From NCBI RefSeq assembly GCF_913063425.1, contig NZ_CAJXYK010000040.1, positions 1 to 59,184 on the forward strand: 59,184 nt of DNA, in the 5' to 3' direction. A program made the position numbers and the translations under genes. Shown here piece after piece: positions 18,349-25,266 of this stretch (positions within the stretch are counted from its first letter, which is position 1; each line of letters starts with the position of its first letter). Below the pieces are notes generated by a model that made no database searches, was not told the DNA's origin, and worked only from the letters and a program-made list of their open reading frames with translations. This DNA is from an uncultured Thiohalocapsa sp. (GTDB taxonomy: Bacteria > Pseudomonadota > Gammaproteobacteria > Chromatiales > Chromatiaceae).

Positions 18349-18771
18349 TCAGTAGCGGATGCGCAGTCCGCTGCGTGGACTGGGCTCGCTGGGTTTGGCC
18401 CGTGCCACACCGCCACGCAGGGTGTCCGTGGCCCCCCCCACGGAGCCCTGCGGCGCGGTGCGGCGACGGGTTTGTTGCGCCGTGGCGGGCACAGCGGCGC
18501 CGTCCTCCTTGCGGGCGCGCTCGGACTGGGTGACTTCCACCTCGCCACGCAGCCGTGCCATTTCGGCGTCGATCTCGCCGATACGGCGGTCGATCTCCGC
18601 GATGCGGCGCATCGCGGCTTCGCGCTCCTGGCTGCGGCGCAGCCGCTCCAGCTCCAGGGCGCCCATCTCGAAGTAGTTGGTGTAGCCCCGCTGCGCTGCA
18701 TCGCTGCTCTTGCCCGCGAGGGTGCGGATGTCCGTCAGGCTGCGCGCCGGGCGATTGCTCTTGGTGCTCAT
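18349..18771 (-). CDS. Coiled-coil protein of the gas vesicle cluster (GvpV-position)
   Basis: The 140-residue protein has a central helix with clear heptad character (residues ~38-85: LELERLRRSQEREAAMRR, IGEIDAEMARLRGEVEV) flanked by basic, flexible ends. Its start overlaps the gvpN stop by ATGA, so the two are co-translated. Order A-C-N-(this)-F-G corresponds, from memory, to gvpV in the Serratia cluster, but similarity to GvpV could not be tested. Confidence 0.65.
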   Translation of the reverse strand: MSTKSNRPARSLTDIRTLAGKSSDAAQRGYTNYFEMGALELERLRRSQEREAAMRRIAEIDRRIGEIDAEMARLRGEVEVTQSERARKEDGAAVPATAQQTRRRTAPQGSVGGATDTLRGGVARAKPSEPSPRSGLRIRY

Positions 18772-19859
18772 CGTGGGTTCTCCGCGGCCTCTTGCGTCCC
18801 GAGGTTCTCGATTCCGGCCAGCTTCGGCGTGGTCGGCTTGCCCTCACCGCCGGCGGTCAGGGCAGACGCCGGCATCGCCTTGGGCGTGCCTGCGCTGCGC
18901 GGTCGCGGCCGCTCGGCGCTGCTGGGCGGACACACCTGACGGATGATGCCGTCGATGAGCTCTTGGTAGACGGAGCGGCCGTCATGGCGCACCTTGGCGG
19001 TCTCCATGCTCAGCACGTCGTAGCAGATGTGATGGAAGAGCATGTCCCCGGCGCGGGCCTTGCCGGTGCCGTTGGCGAGCACCTTGGCGATGGCGATGCC
19101 GGCCCTGAGCGTGGGCTGGGACTTGTTCTCGTTGTTGCCGCGCAGTTCCCGCACGATGTCCACGATGTAACCGGCCTCGCGCTCGTCCAGACCCGACTTG
19201 GCCTTGGTGATGGCAAGCTCCGTGTTGCGGTCCGGCGGGTTCAGCCGGATGGTGATCATGCGGTCGAGCAGCGCGTCCTGGGTCTTGTGGGTGCCCGCGT
19301 ACTCCTCCGGGTTGGAGGTGAAGATGGCGCGGAAGCTCTCGGCCACGTCCAGATAGCCCTCGCCCGCCGTACGCAGACCCGGAAGGTTCAGGATGCCTTC
19401 GGAGAGCACCGACAGCAGCACATTGTTGGCCTCGGGCCGGGAGCGGTTGAATTCGTCGTAGATCAGGGTGTCGCCGTTGCGGCAGGCGGTGGTGAGGCGG
19501 TCGTCCACCCAGACCTGGCGCATCTCCTCTTCGGTGCGCAGCACCGAGTGGATGTAGTTATCCACCACTTTGCTGCGGCGGTAACCGGCGTCGTTGGTGC
19601 CGATGAGGTCAGACACCTCGAACTCGTCGTTGCCGTGGATCAGTGTCACAGGCTGGCCCCAGAGCGCCGCCAGGTGAAACGCGAGCGTGGTCTTGCCGGT
19701 GCCGGACGGCCCGGCAAGGTGCACGGGATAGCCGGCGCGCAGATAAGACAGCGCGCGCTCGGCGACGGTGGCGATGTAGCTTGTGGTGACGAAGGAATCG
19801 CTCGCCTCGGGGACGACGCTGTCGCCGGCGGCGGCGGCGTTGCTGTCGGTGGCGGTCAT
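18768..19859 (-). CDS. gvpN: Gas vesicle AAA+ ATPase GvpN
   Basis: The 363-residue MoxR/NorQ-type AAA+ protein has Walker A GPSGTGKTT (residues 50-58), Walker B TLIYDEFNRSRPE, and sensor IFTSNPEEYAGTHKTQDALLDRM. These are GvpN hallmarks. GvpN enlarges or remodels vesicles and is needed for full gas vesicle size in several organisms. Beyond residue ~300 a Pro/Ala-rich tail is extra. ATG 19859 gives the usual N-terminus just ahead of the P-loop domain. ATGA overlap with the next gene indicates translational coupling. Confidence 0.95.
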   Translation of the reverse strand: MTATDSNAAAAGDSVVPEASDSFVTTSYIATVAERALSYLRAGYPVHLAGPSGTGKTTLAFHLAALWGQPVTLIHGNDEFEVSDLIGTNDAGYRRSKVVDNYIHSVLRTEEEMRQVWVDDRLTTACRNGDTLIYDEFNRSRPEANNVLLSVLSEGILNLPGLRTAGEGYLDVAESFRAIFTSNPEEYAGTHKTQDALLDRMITIRLNPPDRNTELAITKAKSGLDEREAGYIVDIVRELRGNNENKSQPTLRAGIAIAKVLANGTGKARAGDMLFHHICYDVLSMETAKVRHDGRSVYQELIDGIIRQVCPPSSAERPRPRSAGTPKAMPASALTAGGEGKPTTPKLAGIENLGTQEAAENPR

Positions 19860-20232
19860 GGATGGGTCCTCGCGTGTGCGTGCCCCCTGCGCGCTGAGGC
19901 GCGGGCTGGGCATGGGCCGGGCATGTACTCGGGTTGTTGTCTGTGCTCGCAGCGCGGCATCTGTTATGGCTGGCGTCGGTGCATCGCAGCGCCCCCGAGG
20001 CACGGGCTGTGGTCAGAACCGGTGGCGTGGGCTGAGCCCATGCTCCGGTCAAAAAGCCGGGCCGTGACCCTCCGATCGCGGCCCGTGGGGCGCTGTGCGG
20101 CGCGTCTGGCGCCGGGGGAGATGGCGCGCGACGCCGATGCTGTCCGTCACATCAGTCCGCGGCGTCCTGCCCGCGCCGATGAAATGCCCGTGCTCCGGAA
20201 ACCCCCGAAGCGAACGCGCTGCTTGCCAGCCG
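19860..20232. other. 373-bp gap between the GvpC-like gene and gvpN
   Basis: No gene is supported here. The sequence is GC-rich with several short palindromes but no convincing -24/-12 or -35/-10 promoter. gvpN and later genes may depend on readthrough from the gvpA promoter or on an unrecognised promoter. Confidence 0.4.
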
Positions 20233-21090
20233 TCAGGTCTCCGCTTTGTTGCCTTGCTTCTTGGCTGCGCGCTTGCCGCCTTTGTCGCCGTCCATGTCCT
20301 TGTCCATGGCAGGCGTCATACCGACGGCGGCGTTGCCACCGCTGTCGGCATCGGCCGCCTTGGCGACGGGGGGCGGCTGCTGCTCGGCAGGCCTGGCCGC
20401 GGCGGGCTGCGTCTTCGGGGCGGGCTGGCTCGGCTTCGGCTTCGCGGCCGGCTTGGGCGCCACCCGCATACCGCCGTCGAACAGCGCCCGAATGCCCGCA
20501 AGGTCCGCGGACACATCGCTTTGCAGCGTGCGCACCTGGGAGCTGATGTCGGCGATGAAGTCGCGCCGGGCATCGGCGTCCGCTTCGGTCTGCTCCGCGT
20601 GGGTCTTGCGGAACTCGCCGAGCATGTTCGCCACCTCGTGCGCCTTGTCGGCGACGAAGCCCAAGCGCACCCGCGCCTCCTGCTCGGAGGCCGCCGCAAA
20701 CTCGTCGCGGAAGGCCGCCATCTGCTCTTGGAAGTCCCCCAGCTTGGCGCGGATGTCCTGGACGCGGTCCGCCACCTCGTGCTGACGCGCCGCGGCGTCG
20801 GCCCGGGCCGTCTCCATGCGGTCGTCGTGGACACGCTCCATCATTGCCCCCACCTCCCTGGTGAGGTCCTGCACGCCCTGCACGATGTTGCCGATGAAGG
20901 CACCGCGTGCGGCCTGGTCCTGGCCGAACTGGACCTGCCGGGCTGACGCGAAGCCGCCGATCATGTCGGCAACGCCGCGGCCGAGCTCGGCCATCTCGTC
21001 GGCTCGTGCCTGACCTGCGGCACGCCGGGCCTCGTGGCCACGGTCCATGTCCCCGCGCAGACGCGTCATATCGTCTAGAATTTTCCCCAT
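20233..21090 (-). CDS. gvpC: GvpC-like gas vesicle shell-associated protein
   Basis: The 285-residue, largely helical protein lies directly downstream of gvpA, where gvpC is expected. Residues ~55-195 fall into about four repeats of 33-40 residues with a pattern (R)xxFIxxIxxxVxxL (FIGNIVQGVQDL, EVADRVQDIRAKL, FVADKAHEVANML, FIADISSQVRTL). GvpC binds the outside of the GvpA ribs and strengthens the vesicle. The C-terminus is a Pro/Ala/Lys-rich tail. Assignment rests on position and repeat architecture; primary sequence in GvpC is poorly conserved. Confidence 0.65.
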   Translation of the reverse strand: MGKILDDMTRLRGDMDRGHEARRAAGQARADEMAELGRGVADMIGGFASARQVQFGQDQAARGAFIGNIVQGVQDLTREVGAMMERVHDDRMETARADAAARQHEVADRVQDIRAKLGDFQEQMAAFRDEFAAASEQEARVRLGFVADKAHEVANMLGEFRKTHAEQTEADADARRDFIADISSQVRTLQSDVSADLAGIRALFDGGMRVAPKPAAKPKPSQPAPKTQPAAARPAEQQPPPVAKAADADSGGNAAVGMTPAMDKDMDGDKGGKRAAKKQGNKAET

Positions 21091-21117
21091 CGTCTGCCCT
21101 CCTGCGCTGTGAAGAAG

Positions 21118-21152
21118 CCCCTGCGCCGCCGGAGTCAGCGGCGGCGCAGGGG
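21118..21152 (-). terminator. Intercistronic hairpin between gvpA and the GvpC-like gene
   Basis: A perfect 13-bp inverted repeat (CCCCTGCGCCGCC and its complement) with a 9-nt loop lies 28 bp before the GvpC-like start. No U-run follows, so it should act as a partial terminator or as a 3' stabiliser of a short gvpA mRNA, giving far more GvpA than GvpC. Confidence 0.7.
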
Positions 21153-21183
21153 CCGCCTGGGAGCCTCAAGCTCCGGAACTGCC

Positions 21184-21402
21184 TCAGGCAGGAGCCGCGG
21201 CGCTGGAGGTCAGACCGATGGCCTCGGCATACTTGAGGTACGTCTCGACGGAGGCCACCACCACGCGGGCCTCAACCGAGAGCAGCTCGATGCCGACCAG
21301 GGAGACCTTCGCCCACGCATCGATCACGATGCCCTTGTCGAGCACGCGGTCAACGACTTCGGCCAGGCTTGAGGAATCGGTCGAGTTTGCGACTTTTGCC
21401 AT
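21184..21402 (-). CDS. gvpA: Major gas vesicle shell protein GvpA
   Basis: The 72-residue protein has the almost invariant GvpA core: [52 protein letters not shown]. GvpA forms the ribs of the gas-filled, buoyancy-giving vesicle. A good ribosome site (AAGGAG, 7 nt) precedes ATG 21402. It has its own sigma-54 promoter, a hairpin at the mRNA 5' end and another just after the stop, all consistent with very high, regulated expression. Confidence 0.98.
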   Translation of the reverse strand: MAKVANSTDSSSLAEVVDRVLDKGIVIDAWAKVSLVGIELLSVEARVVVASVETYLKYAEAIGLTSSAAAPA

Positions 21403-21442
21403 GTTTAAGCTCCTTACGCTGTGTGTTTGCGTTTCAAGTTAG

Positions 21443-21463
21443 GACGGTGCTGCCAGCACCGTC
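21443..21463 (-). promoter_or_regulatory. 5'-terminal hairpin of the gvpA leader
   Basis: Perfect 9-bp inverted repeat GACGGTGCT/AGCACCGTC with a 3-nt loop. If transcription starts about 12 nt after the -12 GC of the sigma-54 promoter, at ~21464, this hairpin occupies about +2 to +22 and would shield the 5' end from RNases. Confidence 0.6.
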
Positions 21464-21475
21464 ACCCGTATAGAA

Positions 21476-21490
21476 GCAAAGGGGATGCCA
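21476..21490 (-). promoter_or_regulatory. Sigma-54 promoter of gvpA
   Basis: TGGCATCCCCTTTGC on the minus strand matches the -24/-12 consensus TGGCACRNNNNTTGC at all key positions, with GG and GC exactly 10 nt apart. It lies 74 bp upstream of gvpA. An NtrC-type activator is encoded upstream in the same cluster. Confidence 0.8.
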
Positions 21491-21609
21491 AGCTCGCTGA
21501 CGCCGACCGCGGCCAAGGAAGGCCCTTTATTCCGTCCATCGGGGGAAGAATTGTCGTGGACATAGGTGTTTTCCCCAGCAGGGTACCCCAAAGATAGGTC
21601 TCGGCGTCC

Positions 21610-21637
21610 ATGGAAAGATTTCCATAAGTATGGAAAT
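21610..21637. promoter_or_regulatory. Palindromic upstream activator site candidate
   Basis: ATGGAAAGATTTCCAT is a perfect 16-bp palindrome, followed 4 bp later by a half site ATGGAAAT. It lies about 120 bp upstream of the -24 element, the usual distance for enhancer sites of sigma-54 activators, in the only sizeable gap upstream of gvpA. Confidence 0.55.
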
Positions 21638-21643
21638 GCATCC

Positions 21644-22024
21644 CTACTCCGTCACCTGCGGTGAGATGCAGCGCAGAATCTCGGCATGGGTGAAAGGCTT
21701 GGAGATGAAGCCGTCGATGTGTCCTGCCGCCAGCGCCCGGGCGATGTCCGGGTCATCGCGGTAGAAATAGGCAGAGATGAGCAGCACCACCGCACCGGGG
21801 TTGCGGGTACGCGCCTCCGCGGCGAGGGCGAGCCCGTCCCAGTCCTGAAGCTTGGCGTCCAGCAGGATGTGCGTGAAGGCCTTGCGCCCCAGCGCTGCCA
21901 GCGCCTCGGCCCCGCTCTGCACCGCGCAGGCGGGGTAGCCCTTGGTGTGGAACAGCCAGGACAGCGCCCAGCACACCTCGGGCTCGTCGTCCACCACCAG
22001 AATCTCCGGCGTTGTCCTCGCCAT
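21644..22024 (-). CDS. Single-domain response regulator (CheY-like)
   Basis: This 126-residue receiver-only protein has an acidic pocket DDE at residues 12-14, phospho-acceptor Asp56 (HILLDAKLQDWDG), and SAYFYRD and KPF at the conserved Thr/Ser and Lys positions. ATG 22024 gives the standard N-terminus (TPEILVVDDEPEV). It lies 49 bp after the histidine kinase gene and just before the gvpA regulatory region, so it probably relays or drains phosphate from that kinase. It has no DNA-binding output and matches the position of gvrC in the Serratia cluster, from memory. Confidence 0.85.
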   Translation of the reverse strand: MARTTPEILVVDDEPEVCWALSWLFHTKGYPACAVQSGAEALAALGRKAFTHILLDAKLQDWDGLALAAEARTRNPGAVVLLISAYFYRDDPDIARALAAGHIDGFISKPFTHAEILRCISPQVTE

Positions 22025-22073
22025 GACCGACCTCGACCTCACCTGCGGGCGCGTCACCGGCGCCCGGCTGCTG

Positions 22074-23534
22074 CTACAGCAACGGCAGCCGTACGCTGAA
22101 GCGGCTGCCCTCGTCCACACGGCTCTCCACACTGATGCTGCCGAGGTGGCGCTGCACGATGGAGTAGGAAATGGACAGGCCGAGCCCCGTCCCCCAGCCG
22201 GGGCTGGAGCCCGTGTGGAAGGGGTCGAAGATGCGCTCCAGCTCCCCCTCGCTGATGCCGACGCCCGTGTCCGCCACCGCCACCCAAACCTCGCCGTCCG
22301 CCACGAAGAGGTCCACGGTGAGATCCCCGCCGTCCGGCATGGCCTTGATGGCGTTGAGCGCCAGGTTCATGAACACCTGCTGCAGCAGCGAGGACACCCC
22401 GCGCACCAGCACGGGCTGCTCCGGCAGGTGCTGCCGCACGCGGATCTTCTGCACCCGCGCCTGATTCTCGATGAGGGTGAGGGTTTCGCGCAGCACCGCC
22501 ACCAGGTCCAGCTCGGTCATGTCCTCCTGCGCGGACGGGCGCGCGAAGCGCAGCAGATTCTCGATGATGTCGGACGCCTTGCGCATACCGTTCTGGATCT
22601 TCTCGGCGCACTCCCGGCGGAAGTCCGCCGGCAGGTCGTCTTCCATCAGAAACTGCGCCGCCGATGAGCACACCGCGAGCGGATTGCGGACCTCATGGGC
22701 GATGCCGCCGGCCATGACGCCGAGCGCCGCGAGCTTGTGGGACTGGCGCAGCTGGTGCTCCAGCTTGCGCCGCTCGGTGAGGTCGCGGCCGACGGCGACG
22801 GCGCCGATGATGGCGCCGTGGTCGTCCTTCATGGGCGAGAACAGCCAGGACACGAGGATGGGCTCGCACCCCGACGGCACCAGCCGGCATTCGCAGGTGC
22901 GCGGGCCATTGCCGGCCGTCAGCGTCTGCAGCAGCACCCGGCGGGAGTCCCACTGTGCCGGGGCCTCGCAGATCTCCCACAGGTAGCGGCCGCGCACATC
23001 CACCGCCGTCAGGCCCGAGAGGGCCTCCGCGGCGCTGTTCCAGGTCAGGATGCGCCCTTCGGTGTCCACGGACAGCACCATGTCGCTGGCGCTCTCCACC
23101 ACCGAGGCCAGATGGCGCTCCACCCGGCGTACTTCCTCCGACAGGCGCACCTGCTCGGTGACATCCTCCAGGAACAACATCACCGTCTCGGTACCCTTCG
23201 GCCCGCCCAGCGGCACCACCGAGTAGTAGTAGATGCGCAGCGGAATGCCCGGTGCCCGATAGGTGATGCGCTGCCCGCGCACCGGCTGGCCGTCGCGAAA
23301 CACATTGCGGATGCGCGCGGCCATGTCCGTCCGCTCCAGGATCACCGTCGGGAAGACATCGGCCAGGCGCCGCCCGATGGTCTGGGTCTCGCTCAACTGG
23401 CTCTTGGCCAGAAAGTTCCGGTTGACACAGGTGATATGCAGGGCCTCGTCCACCAACAGCACGGACGAGGGAATGGCGTCCAGCAACTGGCGGAAGGCGG
23501 CGGTGCCGCGCTTGCTGCCGCAAAGGGTAGTCAT
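22074..23534 (-). CDS. PAS-domain sensor histidine kinase
   Basis: The 486-residue protein has no transmembrane segment. It has PAS 1 (residues ~12-130, LLDAIPSSVLLVDEALHITCVNRNF), PAS 2 (~140-255, VVESASDMVLSVDTEGRILTWNSAA), a HisKA domain with His280 (AGGIAHEVRNPL), and an HATPase with N and G boxes (NLALNAIKAMP, DTGVGI, GLGLSISYSI). This is the NtrB-like layout that partners NtrC-type regulators. The start 23534 overlaps the preceding GvpF/L stop by ATGA. Its likely partners are the sigma-54 regulator at 27940 and the receiver at 21644. Confidence 0.92.
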   Translation of the reverse strand: MTTLCGSKRGTAAFRQLLDAIPSSVLLVDEALHITCVNRNFLAKSQLSETQTIGRRLADVFPTVILERTDMAARIRNVFRDGQPVRGQRITYRAPGIPLRIYYYSVVPLGGPKGTETVMLFLEDVTEQVRLSEEVRRVERHLASVVESASDMVLSVDTEGRILTWNSAAEALSGLTAVDVRGRYLWEICEAPAQWDSRRVLLQTLTAGNGPRTCECRLVPSGCEPILVSWLFSPMKDDHGAIIGAVAVGRDLTERRKLEHQLRQSHKLAALGVMAGGIAHEVRNPLAVCSSAAQFLMEDDLPADFRRECAEKIQNGMRKASDIIENLLRFARPSAQEDMTELDLVAVLRETLTLIENQARVQKIRVRQHLPEQPVLVRGVSSLLQQVFMNLALNAIKAMPDGGDLTVDLFVADGEVWVAVADTGVGISEGELERIFDPFHTGSSPGWGTGLGLSISYSIVQRHLGSISVESRVDEGSRFSVRLPLL

Positions 23535-24442
23535 TGAGTCGTATCTGTATCTGTGGGGCTCGTATCGGGGACGCATGTCTCTGAAGGGCTCGTTTCCGGG
23601 GCGCTCGTATCTGGGGGGCTCGTATCAGGGGCGCTCGCATCTGAGGGGGGGCGTATTTGGGGGGGCGTATCTGGGGGGCTCGTATCGGGAGAGCGCGCAG
23701 CCGCGGAGGCCGTATCCTGAGGGCGCGTATCCGGGGTGGCGGTGTCTGCGTCGGTGCCGTCCGTGCCGCCGGCGAAGCTGTGCGGCGGCCATGGACCGCT
23801 GGTGAGCGGCGCACCGGCCGCCGTGGTGAGCCTGCCCGCCGCCACTGCCGCCGCGAGCCGTTGGCGGAAGGCCGCGAGCCGCGGGCGCGGCACCAGGTAA
23901 TGTGCCGAGAGCCTCCGTCCGCCGGCGAACCAGCCCTGCTCCCGGCGCGTGTCGCGGTAGAGTCCGGCGAGGTCGGCGTCGAGGCGCTCCAGCGCGGTCT
24001 CGGCGGCGGTCGCGGCCTGAAGCTGGGCGCGCCGACGCAGCAGATAATCACGGCCGCTCGCCGTTGCCCCCGGGCCTGCGGCGCCGGCGGCGGTACCCGC
24101 CGGCGGCTCCGGCAGGGGCAGGCGCACGCCCATTTCCACGCAATCCGCAAGCGCCGCGAGGACGCACCGGTAGCGCTCGGCTTCGGCGCGCAGGTGCGCG
24201 GTGACCGCCGCCGTGTCCGCCAAGCGGCTGCCCCAGCGCATGGGCACCACATCGAGCCGGGCGTGGTAATGGGCGACGACCTCGCCGAAGGCGAGCATGG
24301 CGGCCACATCCTCATGGGCGGGCGCCGGCGCCACCAGCGCCGCCAGGCTGCCCGCCTCCACCCAGCGCAGTCCGGCCGGCGCCGTGGGCGGCGGTGACGC
24401 CGCCCGCCGCAGGTCCGAGGCCGCGCAGACGCAGTAGAGCAT
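23531..24442 (-). CDS. GvpF/GvpL family protein with repetitive tail
   Basis: The 303-residue protein begins MLYCVCAA at 24442, 5 bp after the preceding gene. The core shows GvpF/L features: SLAALVAP, AMLAFGEVVAHYHARLDVVPMRWG and the closing GPWPPHSFAGG near residue 230. After that comes a ~65-residue tail of PDTSxPDTS-type pentapeptide repeats, coded by a 15-bp minisatellite (about 23560-23720). Such a tail is not normal for the family. ATGA overlap links it to the histidine kinase gene. Confidence 0.85.
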   Translation of the reverse strand: MLYCVCAASDLRRAASPPPTAPAGLRWVEAGSLAALVAPAPAHEDVAAMLAFGEVVAHYHARLDVVPMRWGSRLADTAAVTAHLRAEAERYRCVLAALADCVEMGVRLPLPEPPAGTAAGAAGPGATASGRDYLLRRRAQLQAATAAETALERLDADLAGLYRDTRREQGWFAGGRRLSAHYLVPRPRLAAFRQRLAAAVAAGRLTTAAGAPLTSGPWPPHSFAGGTDGTDADTATPDTRPQDTASAAARSPDTSPPDTPPQIRPPSDASAPDTSPPDTSAPETSPSETCVPDTSPTDTDTTQ

Positions 24443-24447
24443 GAGGG

Positions 24448-25266
24448 TCAAGGCGTCCCACCGGTGAAGCTGTAGCCCGGCCACGGTCCTTTGAATTCCA
24501 GGGTCAGGCCGCATTCGGCGAGCTCCGGGGCCGCCGCCGTCAGGACTTCTTCGACCGCGGCACGCGCCGCGTCCGGCACCAGCAGCGCCCAGTTGAAGGC
24601 CAGCGCCTGACCGCTTGGAATGCGGCGCTCCACCAAACCGCGACACTGTGGTCGCAGCGCGTCGGCAAGCGCCGCTGCACGCCGTGCCGCCCAGGCCTCA
24701 AGGTCCGGTGTGAGCGCCCGGCGCAGCCGCTGCTCCTCCAGGTGGCGGCGCCCGGCAGCGGCGGGCGGGACGAAGCGGCCGGCAGCGATGGCCTCGGCCA
24801 CCCGCGCATCCAGCGCGCGGGCGCGATCCAGCTGCCCCTGCACCGCCCATTCCGCGCAGCCGGCGAGCCGGTCGAGGGCCGCAAGGATGTCAGTGCGGCG
24901 GCTCGCCATCTCGGCCTCCAGCACCGCAACCGACGAAAACAGGGTCGCGAAGGGGAGCGGGAACACGGTGGTCGCGGCGAGTGCGGCGTCCAGGACCGTC
25001 TGGTGGCGCAGGGCGCGCGGGCCGACCCAGCCGATGTCCGCCAGGTTGGCGACACCCTGCTCGCCCTCGTAGTCGGCGCGTCGTACCGGGCTCACCAACG
25101 CCGTGAGCCCGGCGTGGCGATGCACCGACAGGCCGCCGCCGTCCACGGCGGGCGCTTCGGGCGGCAGGCCGGCGGCGTCCGCCGGCGCGAAGCAGTACAG
25201 GTACAGCGCCATCGCATCGTCGCGGGCGGCGCCGTCGGCTTGCGCCGCCGAGCCGGCCGCACTCAT
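24448..25266 (-). CDS. GvpF/GvpL family gas vesicle protein
   Basis: The 272-residue protein has an N-terminal ALYLYCFAPADAAGL strand and LTALVSPVRRADYEGE, then ALRHQTVLDAALAATTVFPLPFATLF. It has a middle helical part and a C-terminal LTLEFKGPWPGYSFTG, all typical of GvpF/L. The ~18-residue lead before MALYLYC could be dispensable; ATG at that Met is an alternative start. Its start overlaps the CDC48-like ATPase stop by ATGA. Confidence 0.9.
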   Translation of the reverse strand: MSAAGSAAQADGAARDDAMALYLYCFAPADAAGLPPEAPAVDGGGLSVHRHAGLTALVSPVRRADYEGEQGVANLADIGWVGPRALRHQTVLDAALAATTVFPLPFATLFSSVAVLEAEMASRRTDILAALDRLAGCAEWAVQGQLDRARALDARVAEAIAAGRFVPPAAAGRRHLEEQRLRRALTPDLEAWAARRAAALADALRPQCRGLVERRIPSGQALAFNWALLVPDAARAAVEEVLTAAAPELAECGLTLEFKGPWPGYSFTGGTP

